From: Heliocidaris erythrogramma
Lineage: Eukaryota; Echinodermata; Echinoidea; Camarodonta; Echinometridae
Assembly (NCBI GenBank): GCA_025617745.1
Contig: CM046858.1
Location: 44,155,750 to 44,219,749 of the forward strand
Direction of reading: 5' to 3'
Length of the DNA: 64,000 bases
Of the stretch, positions 49,790-60,620 are shown piece after piece (the first letter of the stretch is position 1; every line of letters begins with the position of its first letter). The notes beneath the pieces are model-generated. The model was not told the DNA's origin, ran no database searches, and worked only from the letters and a program-made list of their open reading frames with translations. The position numbers and the translations under genes were made by a program.

Positions 49790-49975
49790 CATAAGAGCCT
49801 GATGTTGGGCTGAGGGGGAAGGACCTCTGCATACGCCCCTGGTTCTGAAACGACTGCTGTCTTCCAATGTGATGGTTGGGATGATGGGGGCTGATCTCAC
49901 CAAACGGGTGGGCGTGGCCGGGGTTGATGATGGGAGGGGGCATCAGACGAGATTCCTGGTCCTTGGGTTTGGGTC
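49790..49975 (-). CDS. Runx: Runx internal exon just C-terminal to the Runt domain
   Basis: This 186-bp exon has a clear acceptor (ttccag|gaccc) and donor (tatg|gtaaat) on the minus strand. It begins with two bases of a split codon (xGA, probably Arg), has 61 full codons, and ends with one base that completes GAT (Asp) with the terminal exon. The reading is PKPKDQESRLMPPP, then a His/Pro-rich stretch containing SPHHPNHH, then a Gln/Arg/Ser-rich stretch ending SPTSGSY. It corresponds in position to vertebrate RUNX1 exon 6, which follows the Runt domain and contains VSPHHPAPTPNP before its junction with DTRQIQPSPPWSY. The matching phase and the SPHHP motif make assignment to Runx strong, although the sequence alone is low in complexity. 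A 17-base G-rich run (plus strand 49751-49767) lies in the intron shortly after the donor. Confidence 0.88.
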
Positions 49976-52554
49976 CTGGAACAAGATGGAAGAAGAAATG
50001 GCAAAATATTTTTAAAAATCTTTCTCTGTTCACTGCTTGCATCATGTTAGCAATTACTGTTGTTGCTGTTGAATATATTGGTATTATTCTTATAATAAAA
50101 CCTTTATATCAGTAGCAAACACCATACTAAAACACATTGGAAATTTGTAGGCACATGTACGGGATGTTTGAATATGACCCTACTGTTCATAGTACATTCA
50201 GATCATATAGAATGGTATTAGAAATCACTGGCAAACGTCAACATAACAGCAACAATGATAATAATAATAATTAAGCTTCGAGAATCCTTACACATGCACA
50301 CTGTATACAAGATCATTGTCATGGCAAAGCCATCCATTTTCTAGTTTGAAACGCCATTAATACATCTTTAAATCCTTTGTCATTTCTGACAAGTCAAACT
50401 TGGTACATGTATAAAGGCTCTTCAATCTCCCATCTTCATCTCATCTTGGCAATCAATCTTTAAACTATTCTAGCCCTTTAAGTAGGCCGAAGATTTGAAC
50501 TGCTCTGGAAGTTGAGCCCACTAGATAGCGGCTTCTGTTGACTCTGCTCTGGACTTTGATGTTGAAACTTTTGATTTAAATCTCAAGCACACTTCCGTTT
50601 TCAAAGAAATTTTGTAGTCTGTGATACCTTTTTAAGAGTTATATAGGGTCACGCAAAGAGGTAAATTATACTCAGCGTTACAACGTGATTTTAGTACATA
50701 TTACATTGAGATTATTGAGAAAGGGGAATGGCAACTAATACTAAAGTACTATACTGTACTGTACAGTACCACAGCATTGAAATACATGTACATATATATG
50801 TATACTAGAAGGTACTAAGTACACATATAACATCCTCATAATATTGGCAGCTATCCAGGATTTGCAACAGTGTACACAATTTTTCTCTCTTGTGAAATAC
50901 ATTGTTTCTCTGTGTTTGAGAAATACATGAACTGTAGTAAAGAGTTCTATGATAACTTTGAAGTGAAAAGTAAACACAGGGTGGAGTGTATGACATCATC
51001 TAGATGCAATTTGGACAGTGGCCAGAGGAAAGAAATGCTTGATGAATATATTTCTTCTAAAAAACTGCTTGGAAATGCTTACAGCACTGGAACCAGTTCC
51101 TGTGTATATGTTTAACCCTGCATCATCTGTGTTTTAGATTGTTTACATATGGACAACTGATGCATCCAACACTCAAGTTCAAACATACTATTAAAGCCAA
51201 CAAAGCCAAAAAACTACTCAAAGAGCTCTGTTATCAGCCTATTAAGCTATTCAAACTTGAGTCTTTCTTCACTGGCAATGTATCTCAGTGATTGCTGACA
51301 GACTGTCCAACCAAATTTAGCCAACAGAGGGTTATTTCGGGCAGAGAAAATATTTGGCAAGGAGATTAACGCTTTACCATCCTGGTGCAACAACCTGTAA
51401 CCTGTTAATGGGGAATACAGATTTCTCTCTCCCTCTGATGGGCAGGAAAAAGACACAGCTATATTGGCATCAAGTTCAACATAAATCTCTTTATATTCAA
51501 ATTCAAACCTGAAATATCATCATTCCTCTTTGATGTTAATTATTTAGGCAACAGAAAAAAGTTAAGATTGGATGAAGCCCCAGCTACAAATACGGTGTGA
51601 AATCAACAAATTTGTCAGCTCGGAGCTAGAAGGGCTTTAAACTCTCTATAAAGTCCAATGAATGTAGTTTATAGCACCCCTCAGTCTTTTAGGAGACGAG
51701 ATATTTGTGTCCCTATGTGTGACGTAAATAATTTGAATATCATACAGTGCTTCTTTCTTACATTATACTTTCATAATCGATACAGGATAATTCCTCCAAT
51801 GACATACGTGTATGTATTCAAAGAATGTCTTTAACCATCTCATACATTGTAATATTCAATTTTGATAGCTAAGATGCAAGATAAGAAGGCAACTTGAAAC
51901 AGCAAATTGATCTAGATATGAAGTGATACCTCCAGGTTCCTGGATACACAATCCTTTTTTTTTCTAAGATAAGTACAAACAGCATCACAAGGGCACATTG
52001 ACCCTTTCGTTCTTTCTTTCTCTTTTTTTTTGGGGGGGTGGGGGGAGGGTGAACTAGTAGGACCAATCAAACAGCATTTCTGACCAAAGATTATGAAACA
52101 TTACCAGCCCTGAATATTCTATCCAAACCTGATCAGATAAAATAACTTTCACTCAATACTCCCAAATACAATATGAAGTAGTACAAATATCAAATTTTGC
52201 TTGGAAATCCACATTGGCACGCTAGGCTAATCCCTTAAGCCTTCTTATCCTTGCCAAAGAATCTCATTATATACCACAGGAGATTAATCTAATCCTGACT
52301 AAGAAGTGCAGAGGGATTAAGGTACTATGTATCTATTAGATTTCCTGGCAACCATTACCAGTGAGTGGTCGCAGGATGAGATATGAATAATGCATGGCTA
52401 CTGGTAGCATTTACAGCATGAAAGGAGTAGAGTGGGACTATTAATAGAATGGCCTGGTTTTATTGTGTTCCTTAGCCTACCAAAGGGATCACTTTTCATT
52501 GTTGATTAAGAAACGGTGTGTGAGACATCAAACACCTGCATACAGGTATGGTCA

Positions 52555-52642
52555 CATATCATCTGTTAAGTCGCAGAAGGGCGTTTACTCAATATCAATT
52601 CATACAGACTTAATGCCCTTCTGGCTCTCAGCACATGATATC
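52555..52642. repeat. Hairpin-family copy 4
   Basis: Left catatcatctgttaagtcgc plus agaagggcgtt; right taatgcccttctggctctca ending cacatgatatc. Confidence 0.75.
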
Positions 52643-52703
52643 CTATTACTTTTTTTTCCAGGTAAGTAAGAAGCAGGATTGTGATATTAGCAATGACTAA
52701 AAT

Positions 52704-52795
52704 TCATCATAATTTGCAGAGAGCAAAAAGGGCGGTTAACTTGTATATTTTCACACAAGGTTAAGGCCCCTTCTGGCTATTAAAAGATGATATAT
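52704..52795. repeat. Hairpin-family copy 5
   Basis: Left gagagcaaaaagggcggtta; right ggttaaggccccttctggct ending aaaagatgat. It lies 61 bases from copy 4. Confidence 0.7.
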
Positions 52796-52904
52796 CCCCT
52801 GTAGTATGACTGTCCTTGCCACGTCTACACCACACTCCATAGAGGTGCAGGAGAGGCAGAGACATCTACTCCCACCACCACCCATCCCTCAAATACCAAC
52901 ACTG

Positions 52905-53110
52905 TGGTCTCCTATATCTTAACAAGAGCAACTCCTGTCGGGGCACGTGGAGCAAACTACCTGAGCGGACTGACCACAAATCTAGCTTTGCGGCACCTTG
53001 CCTCTCAACAATCCGACCATTATCGGCATTTTGCGGGTGTCGAAATGCTCGCTCGACCAAGTGGACTTAAAGGAAAATCAATGAGGCTGTAGAGCCAGAG
53101 TTTGTCTGAC
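52905..53110. promoter_or_regulatory. GC-rich block, candidate cis-regulatory element
   Basis: Locally high complexity and GC in AT-rich intron. It contains gaccacaaa, a match to the Runx core ACCACA, which would permit autoregulation. No coding similarity was recognised in either strand. Inference only. Confidence 0.2.
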
Positions 53111-55969
53111 AGGAAAAGAGACCCCTTTTGGCAGGGAGAAAGGGATTTGTGACATCTTACTTGGAGATCGGTTACATTCTATAATCGGCATCGCCTCGTT
53201 GCCAATCTAAACCCATTGCACATATATCTTGTTTCTTCTTAAGAGTTTCCTTTTCTACCATAGCCTGTTATGAGAATTACAGCTTCTAGATTTCTGCTGG
53301 ACTTGCATTATCTTAAAATTTTACTTCCAATGAATAGAATAAAGATACATTTCCTCCCAATGATGCAAGCCTTCGAGTAGTTAATTTGCTTTCTGTTAAT
53401 CTTTTCTTTCTCCTATTTATGTCAGTATTTAAGGTTTCTTTCTCCTATCTATGTCAGTATTTAACAATATAGAAGTTGTACATACTGGATATGAAATGAA
53501 AAGTCCTGATCCATGGAAACAGGTTACTCAGCCGATAACCAATTGCTATTGACACTGACAATAATTGCACTTGTAGCTAAACCACAATGGTTTTAAAGGA
53601 GCAGGTCCTTTCAATTTCTCCCACAGCCAGGTATCGGACAGAATCCCACAAGCATTTTTACCAAAACAACAAAAGAAGTACAAAATGACAACATTTAGAG
53701 TAAAGAGATATGACAAGTTAAGAAGGGTTCAGGCACTTTGTCTTTCTTCTTCTTTATGAGTCAGGGGATTTTCCCAGCGCCAGTAGAACTGGTTGCCCCT
53801 AGCAACCATGCAGCAGATACACCGGTCACGGCCCGCACAGAGACAGCACACTAACGTAGATCGAACAGTGTCTACAGCAAGGGTACTTGATGGAAAGGCA
53901 GAGATTAAGGAGGAACAAATGCAACAGAGGCAACTGCCGACAGTTTAAAATCTCCACCTGGTAATTGTCAGGAATTGGAACGTGATCATGAATATGAAGC
54001 AAGAACAAGGAATTGAGGGTAACGGTAAAGTCATGTGACTGCAACAGTCCACATGTGTTGCATAATTCAGGATTAAGGATGCTGAATGAAGTGAAATGTG
54101 TTTCAGTATCAGTTGCCTGTGTTTGACCTCACTGCCCAAGCCTTGGCACAGTTCTATCTCCTTCTCCTGCCTTCGTCTGTCGCTCCGAACACAACTAGTG
54201 TTGCTAGGATTTCTTGGCATGGTTTGGCCAGTAGGGAGAGAACTGTGAATCTTTAAAAATCTTCTCTGAGAGCATTTGAAAGCCATGTTGAGAGCTTCTT
54301 TGCTGTGAATACTGCACATAATAAGAATATGGCTGGACGATGAAGATCATAAAGAAAGGCAGAGAATAAATGAGAGACAATGAAGTGAAAGTATATGGGA
54401 TTCTGACTGTGTGAAATGAAAGACAAGCATCACAGTTTATGAATTCTGTAATTGCAAATTTCTGTTCAATATTTTTTGTTTTGTTTAGGGGATAAATGTT
54501 CCATCTTTTTCACAGGATTCAGAACAATTCAGTTTGAGTCCTTATTACTATTAAAGCCCTATGGTAGTTTGTAGCATATAACACTACCTTGTATGTATAG
54601 TACAACAACATATCCTTTTACTACTATCCAACATTGTAATACTCTAAAGTCTGAAACTGAAAGTGATGTATGGCACATGGAACTTCAATGGTCCATCAAA
54701 TTTGTGTCTCTCATAGTAAATGGGAAGAAACCATTAAGTTGTTCCAGCACATCAACTATAAAACTTGAAGTAGTGCACATGACTGCGATTCAGCTGAGGT
54801 AGCCTTGCTAATCAGACTGGGGCATTGAGCCAAAGTTAATGAGAAACTCATTGTTAGATCTGCTGGACCTACATGTAGTGTATGGACAATTGGTCTTCAA
54901 GCCTCTCATTGTGTGTCCTGGGAATCTACACAGGTGCAGAAGGATAGACTTGCTTCGGTTGGCCACCTTGAGAACAGAAGAAACAATGGAAACTCATTGC
55001 AACGCTTCTTTACAAATGCTCCATTGCATGCAAGGTATTGACAGTCTTAAAGATACTTTGAACTTAGGGATTAATGTGATGTATTGATTGGGGAGAACAA
55101 ACCTTGTGTACTACATATATAAACAAATCTTCATTGCATCTTTGTTTGCATGTTTTCAAGAAAAAGAAAACAAGGACATTGCCAAATTAATACTCTCTGT
55201 ATTGACTGGAAAAAATCAAACTCATTGTGATTTGAAAGAACAATAACATTGACTGCACAATTTTCTTCTACCTGGGAGGATTGCAAGAAGGAAAAATATC
55301 TACTTAACTGAAGAAACGGATCTAATGCCACACATACACTATGCAATCATATGGTTAGAAATACATTCCCATTGAAAACCTACTATTTGTCCTGCAAAGA
55401 TATGTTTTCTGAGTGATTTGAAATTTGATTTCAAAGAAATTCAGTACATGCAACCTGTAATTTCAGACTCAGGAAATACCAGTCCATATCCTTGTTTTGG
55501 TAAACTGGATGGAGATATTAGAATGCAATAGTGACTTGGCATTATTGAAAGAAGTGAAGTGAGTGACAGCTTTATTGGGATAATAAAATGGAAACAAATA
55601 GTCTTCGAATATCAATACCAGATGAGAAAATCTGGCATTAGAGTGTGTAATGATTAAAATTAGATAATTTACTTTCAAATGCATTCAAATTGATGACCAT
55701 TGTAACATGAGTTCTGATGTAGGACTGCAGATTAAACCAAAAAGATTTTACACTCTGGAGGGAATGAATTCCATTTCCAGGCAGAATCTCCCGAGTTGGT
55801 GCCTCATGCTATCAGAATAACTCTCTAGTTCTTCTCAGATGCCTCTCTTGAAGAAAGAAGAAGGAGAGGGACAGAGGGTATGAAAGAAAGAGATTCAAAT
55901 TCCTAACAGCCGTACAAACAATCCAACAAATGGGAGTTGGGCTTGCACAAACTGACAACACGCTCCCCA

Positions 55970-56110
55970 CCATGGTTATTCATGAGGTCCCGGGATCACC
56001 TCGGCCGGGGAATCAAACAGCGGCGTTCCGTTGACCGGTAATGACCTCTCCCTGCCGCGGCAGATCCACTTAAGATCACTGGTCGGTCGCGCATACGCAC
56101 ACCTGACTAA
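55970..56110. promoter_or_regulatory. GC-rich block, candidate cis-regulatory element
   Basis: CpG-rich sequence (ctcggccgggg, ctgccgcggcag, ggtcggtcgcg) in AT-rich intron with no recognised coding frame. The short palindrome ctgccgcggcag is notable. Inference only. Confidence 0.2.
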
Positions 56111-57794
56111 CGTCCCTGAGATGGGGGCTATTGAGACATTCAAAGAGAAAGCATTTAATGAGAGACATTCAACGAAAATGGATAATAGCCCAAGTGAGAG
56201 GGAGAGAGAGGGGGTACTCAAAAAGAAGCACGATGCGCAGACAAAAGACTTTATTTGGGACTCACAGGTCTTTTGTATTCCAGGCTTGCTTGATTAAGCT
56301 TCTCAAGAAGCCTTTTAAGAGGTTCCAAGCCCAAAAGATTTCTTCTAAATTCTTACTCAATGACGCTTTATTTAGCCTATTGGAGTGTTTATCTTCACTT
56401 GCCTATTCTAGGTGTATTGGTATGGCAAACCTAAGCAGCCATTTTTGTTTACAGGAGAGGGGAACACCTTTATGAAAAGGTGTTGCTTCCTTTCTGGAAA
56501 ATAGTGCCTCGCGGGAAGGTGAAGAACTTAAGAGCGAGGACAGCTATAGCTTCAAATTGTCCCCATTTACCCTTTCACGTTTTCAAAAACATATTTTTGC
56601 TTTGCCTTGAATGTAGGCCTTGATTATTCTTAACAACTGCAATGAGTGTTGGACTTCAAAACAAAATATCAATCAAATTACTCATTCACACTAACAGAAA
56701 ATACAAGTAGGCTTTGAAATAGTATTTTAACAATATTTTCTTATAGGAATTGCTTTCCTGATTCAGGTAAGATATAAAGAACTCTGTATTAAACCCCCCC
56801 CCCCCCCCTCCCCCCAGGTGCCTTGCTTCCTTTTCCCATGGACCTCCATACTAAGCCTATATTAAAGCACTAGTCCTATAGAGCTCACAGCACTGAGAGG
56901 AAATCAGTACTGACATCTAAAACTAATGGTTCATGATCAGGTTTCTTTTTACAATGCTAACCTTCTTTGTAACAAAAGAATCATAGAAACTAAAAATTAG
57001 TGGATAATCATCTTGAAAATTTAATACTACACCCTCTTCCCAACCTATAAATCAATGGGAATTTGATAGTGAATGTACAAAAAATATCTTAACAACCTGC
57101 AAGCCATGATATTGTATCAGTTTTGTTTCGCTGTAAACAAACATCTATCCGCCAGCAACCAAACCGATCTCAAGCTTAAAGACACATAATTATGGGTTGT
57201 CCTGGGGAATTTGACACCATTTGGCTCTATCTACCTAAAATGGGTATTATCAAACACCCAGAGTGGATTTCACTTTTAGGACAAGTACATAATTAATGCA
57301 TGCACCCTCCACCAACCTCAGAAGAACCGCCCCATGAGAGAAAGTCGTCTTAAAAATGCCTATCCGAAAGAACACTGAATGCTTTATGATCTCTCACAGC
57401 AAATTCCAGCCAAGACACAAGTTTGGCTGCATGCAAGATTTGTACACACATATATTGGTGTATACTCTGCCTTGTTCTCCTTTTCCCTGTCTCCATTCTG
57501 GTAGCTTGGACGTTTAAAGCCCATTTCCAAGAATCTGGCAGCCACCTTTGGCTCCAGGGGGGGACCACCCATGACCTTGGGCATGACCTCAGCCCAGGCA
57601 ATGACCGAAACCCAAGAGAGGCATAATGGCATATCACAGGAAACCAGTACTTGTAGGAAAGTTTTGTTGTGTATTCTGTCATGAATCTCACTCCTGGAGT
57701 AGCAGCACTGGGACTGTCATCGATCAAAACATAGCAGGATCCATAATAAAAACATATATACAATTGTTACCATCTCAGGCACATCATCTATTAA

Positions 57795-58121
57795 AGGGAG
57801 CGACAAGTCGCAATCTATGGGCGCTTTTACAGTTGGCTGCTCCTTTCTCTGGATCAAAGTTCAAAGCGACTTTAATTTATCGTGCGCAGCTAATAAAAGT
57901 TCGCACATTGACCCAAATTTGAGTAAACAAGATCGCGCGTTCTTTATTCCATTACTTGAATCTCATTGGTCGGTTGCGTATGGAGGGATTCGAATTAACG
58001 ATCGCGCGAGGAATCCGGCAATAACATTCCTTCGGTAGCGTGGGATTGGACCTGATTGTATCCGAATTTCCCCGAGTCAGGCCAACTGGTCAGGCCCATG
58101 GATTACGACTTGCCACTCCCT
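57795..58121. mobile_element. 327-bp MITE flanked by TTAA
   Basis: TTAA (57791-57794) then AGGGAGCGACAAGTCG; the right end is the inverse (cgacttgccactccct) followed by TTAA (58122-58125). The inverse match continues to tatgggc/gcccatg, about 32 bp. The interior is CpG-rich (gatcgcgcgttc, aacgatcgcgcgagg). There is no ORF. Confidence 0.75.
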
Positions 58122-58380
58122 TTAAGAGCAAAAATGGCAATAGTTCACAGTATTTTGCTCTCGACAGGCGACATGATTAAAATCTTGAAAATGGTACCTC
58201 AATTCCCCCTGTCATAGATACTAGGTGATTACCAATTAATGATCATCAAAACCAATACTAAACAGTCAAATGACACTTGGTTTGAATGTGTAGTTGCTCA
58301 TATTCATCATCATGAAAAACATACATTATTCCTGGTAACTTTAGGCAAGGAAACACATCTCTGCTTGTAACTATAATTGA

Positions 58381-58457
58381 GATCTGTTGAGAGCCAGAAA
58401 GGCATTGACTCTATGTTAAAGGAGATGAGTAAATGCCCTTTTTTCTCTCAGCAGACA
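58381..58457. repeat. Hairpin-family copy 6
   Basis: Left gatctgttgagagccagaaa; right aaatgcccttttttctctca ending gcagac. Confidence 0.7.
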
Positions 58458-59075
58458 AGAAACAGAAGTTGTTCTCTGGTGCTGATCCTCGTTGTAAATT
58501 CACTGGATTTAAAAAAAAAATCTCAACTGCTATCAGAGTCAAATATGAAAATAATCCTACTGAATATTTCAATATCCTGATCCCAACATATAAGAAAGCC
58601 CTGTAAACTGGATCATCAGCCAGCCAGCCAGCTAGGTTTGTAAGAAAACACCACAGGAAGAAAACACTTCCTGGATGTAGTTTTGCGAAGAGACAGGGTC
58701 GAGACAGGGTCAAGAACCTTGTTCGATGGGTAATTAATGAAGATGATGTAATGCACTAGGTCTAGGCCTAACGGATTTAAAATCATGTGGGAAGTAGACT
58801 TTACATAAAAAACAAACACCATGAACTGGTAGCTCTATATTGCTATTTCAAAGTGAGCATGCCTACTGATTTTTGCAAGGAAACTGAATGATAAAAAGTA
58901 TGTTTACTGAAAGAATAAAAACTGTGCAGACAAAATTCTCTAATACCCACTGATGGTGACAAGTCCCCCCCCCCCCCCTAAAAAAAAAGGGTACACAAAT
59001 GACATCATTTATAGCCATTTATGAGACACACAAGCTATCTGGCAGCATTTCAAGAAGAATAGAGGAAGGAAAGAT

Positions 59076-59157
59076 ATTGTCTGTTTTGGAGCCAGAAGGA
59101 CTTAAATCATTGACTGTAACACTACGATAATGCCCATTCTGGCTCTTAACAGATGAT
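59076..59157. repeat. Hairpin-family copy 7
   Basis: Left ttgtctgttttggagccaga plus aggacttaa; right taatgcccattctggctctt ending aacagatgat. Confidence 0.75.
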
Positions 59158-60266
59158 CTATTTAGTACAAAACAAACTCAAAAGATGAGAATTCTCAGAT
59201 TATTTGCTGTGAGGAATACACCTAATGCAATATTAATGAGTTGGGTATTGAGGGAGCAATGAACTTCAGTTTCTGTACCCTTTGTCCAATTTCTTTGCTC
59301 ACATTTCTGGTACCTATACCATTATTAAACCTTCACCCACTAATTAGTTTAGTTTTTATTTTTTTTTAATGTTTTTTTTCCCACCTACACAAAGATAATT
59401 GACGGCCGGCAATCAAAATTTCAACAAAAAAATATTAGTGAGGTGTTATCAAGAAAAGTATGGATTAGAGGAAATGATATGAAGAGGATGAGGAAGTTTT
59501 AAGAGTGAACAAGGAAGGACGGAAAGAGCTTGGATTTCATGAATTACTTCTGGTTAAGAAGGATATCCTTAAAACGTAATGAAATGTATAGGATGGAGAA
59601 TACGTTAGAAGCTATCGTTCAATATTACCTAATCCACTTTTGTTTACATGCACCTCCGTTTATCCACAAAAGTTATAATACTCAATTGTATGTCTTTTAC
59701 ATGTTGTTCTGACTAGGTGGGTTTTTTAAGCTTTGGTGGCACTATCATGCAACAGAATCATGTCGTCAAATGCACAGAATGAATATTAAAATATTAAATG
59801 ACAACATATCTTTTTTGTACTTATTACATGTTCAAATCTTAGTAATCATATCACTTCAGTTTTCAAATTTTCAAGTAATTTAATCACTGGTACTCTAATA
59901 AATACCTTTACACACATATTCCAAATGTACTTACTTCAACATCGAAACCAAAAACTATCACCAATGCTCATAACAAGTTAATGCACCATTGCTTACACCT
60001 TTGTTTGCTGCATTTCGAGCAAGAATTTTGAAGTTATCTACCAAGGACGATGCTGTCAAATATTGTTGAATTGCCTATGATAAAGAAGAACCATTGTAAG
60101 ATAGGGTATTAACAAAGGTTTGCTTATGAAAAGAATTGTTAACAAATTATCTCTTCACTGACCATGCAAGGAGAACACCCTTGAAACTGAAAGCAATGTT
60201 TAACTTGTTCTTCGAGCTATTGTTGGTGGGCTATAAACTGTACAGGTGTAACATGGAAATCTTTTA

Positions 60267-60296
60267 GTGTCTGTTGAAAGCTAGAAGTGAACTAAA
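60267..60296. repeat. Hairpin-family single arm (copy 8)
   Basis: Reads gtgtctgttgaaagctagaa then gtgaacta, matching the left arm of the family, with no clear partner arm nearby. Confidence 0.4.
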
Positions 60297-60409
60297 TCAT
60301 ATGATTTCAAGTAGATTTCAAGTAGATTTGAAGGGAAGGTTGAGTTCGTGGAAGGGTAAAATATAATTTGTAAGCTTTTTCACTTTATTATGTTAGTTTG
60401 GAAGATAAT

Positions 60410-60620
60410 TATACATGCAGTAGATGTGTCTCCTGAAAAGGATTGCTCTTCAAATTCCCTCACATTCAAAATATGACAAGAAACGGCTGAAATGTTCGGG
60501 CCGAATATCTGTATGCAGTCCCATATACACATTTCTGTGTGCAGTGCATGTGACTCTCGGCAGGATTGACTCAATTTCTTATCATTTTGGTAAATCAACA
60601 ACCTTACAGCATACACCAAT
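60410..60620 (-). repeat. Dispersed repeat, inverse partner of 8045-8258
   Basis: The minus strand shares atgggactgc, gataagaaa, ttcggcccgaa and gtcatattt words in the same order as 8045-8258. Similarity runs about 200 bp with moderate divergence. Confidence 0.55.

Larger units (their letters stand above)
49976..57790 (-). other. Runx: Upstream Runx intron (part 1)
   Basis: No Runt-domain exon was found by eye on the minus strand. The interval contains hairpin-family copies 4 and 5, GC-rich blocks at 52905-53110 and 55970-56110, and a 33-bp tandem duplication near 53401-53463 (tttctttctcctatntatgt). Confidence 0.55.

Noticed and set aside
53945-54319. 124-codon minus-strand ORF
   Set aside because: No recognisable domain, poor codon coherence and no splice context; treated as chance.
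57384-57632. Minus-strand ORF containing MPKVMGGPPLEPKVAARF
   Set aside because: Composition looks somewhat coding-like, but no family is recognised and no convincing donor and acceptor pair bounds it.
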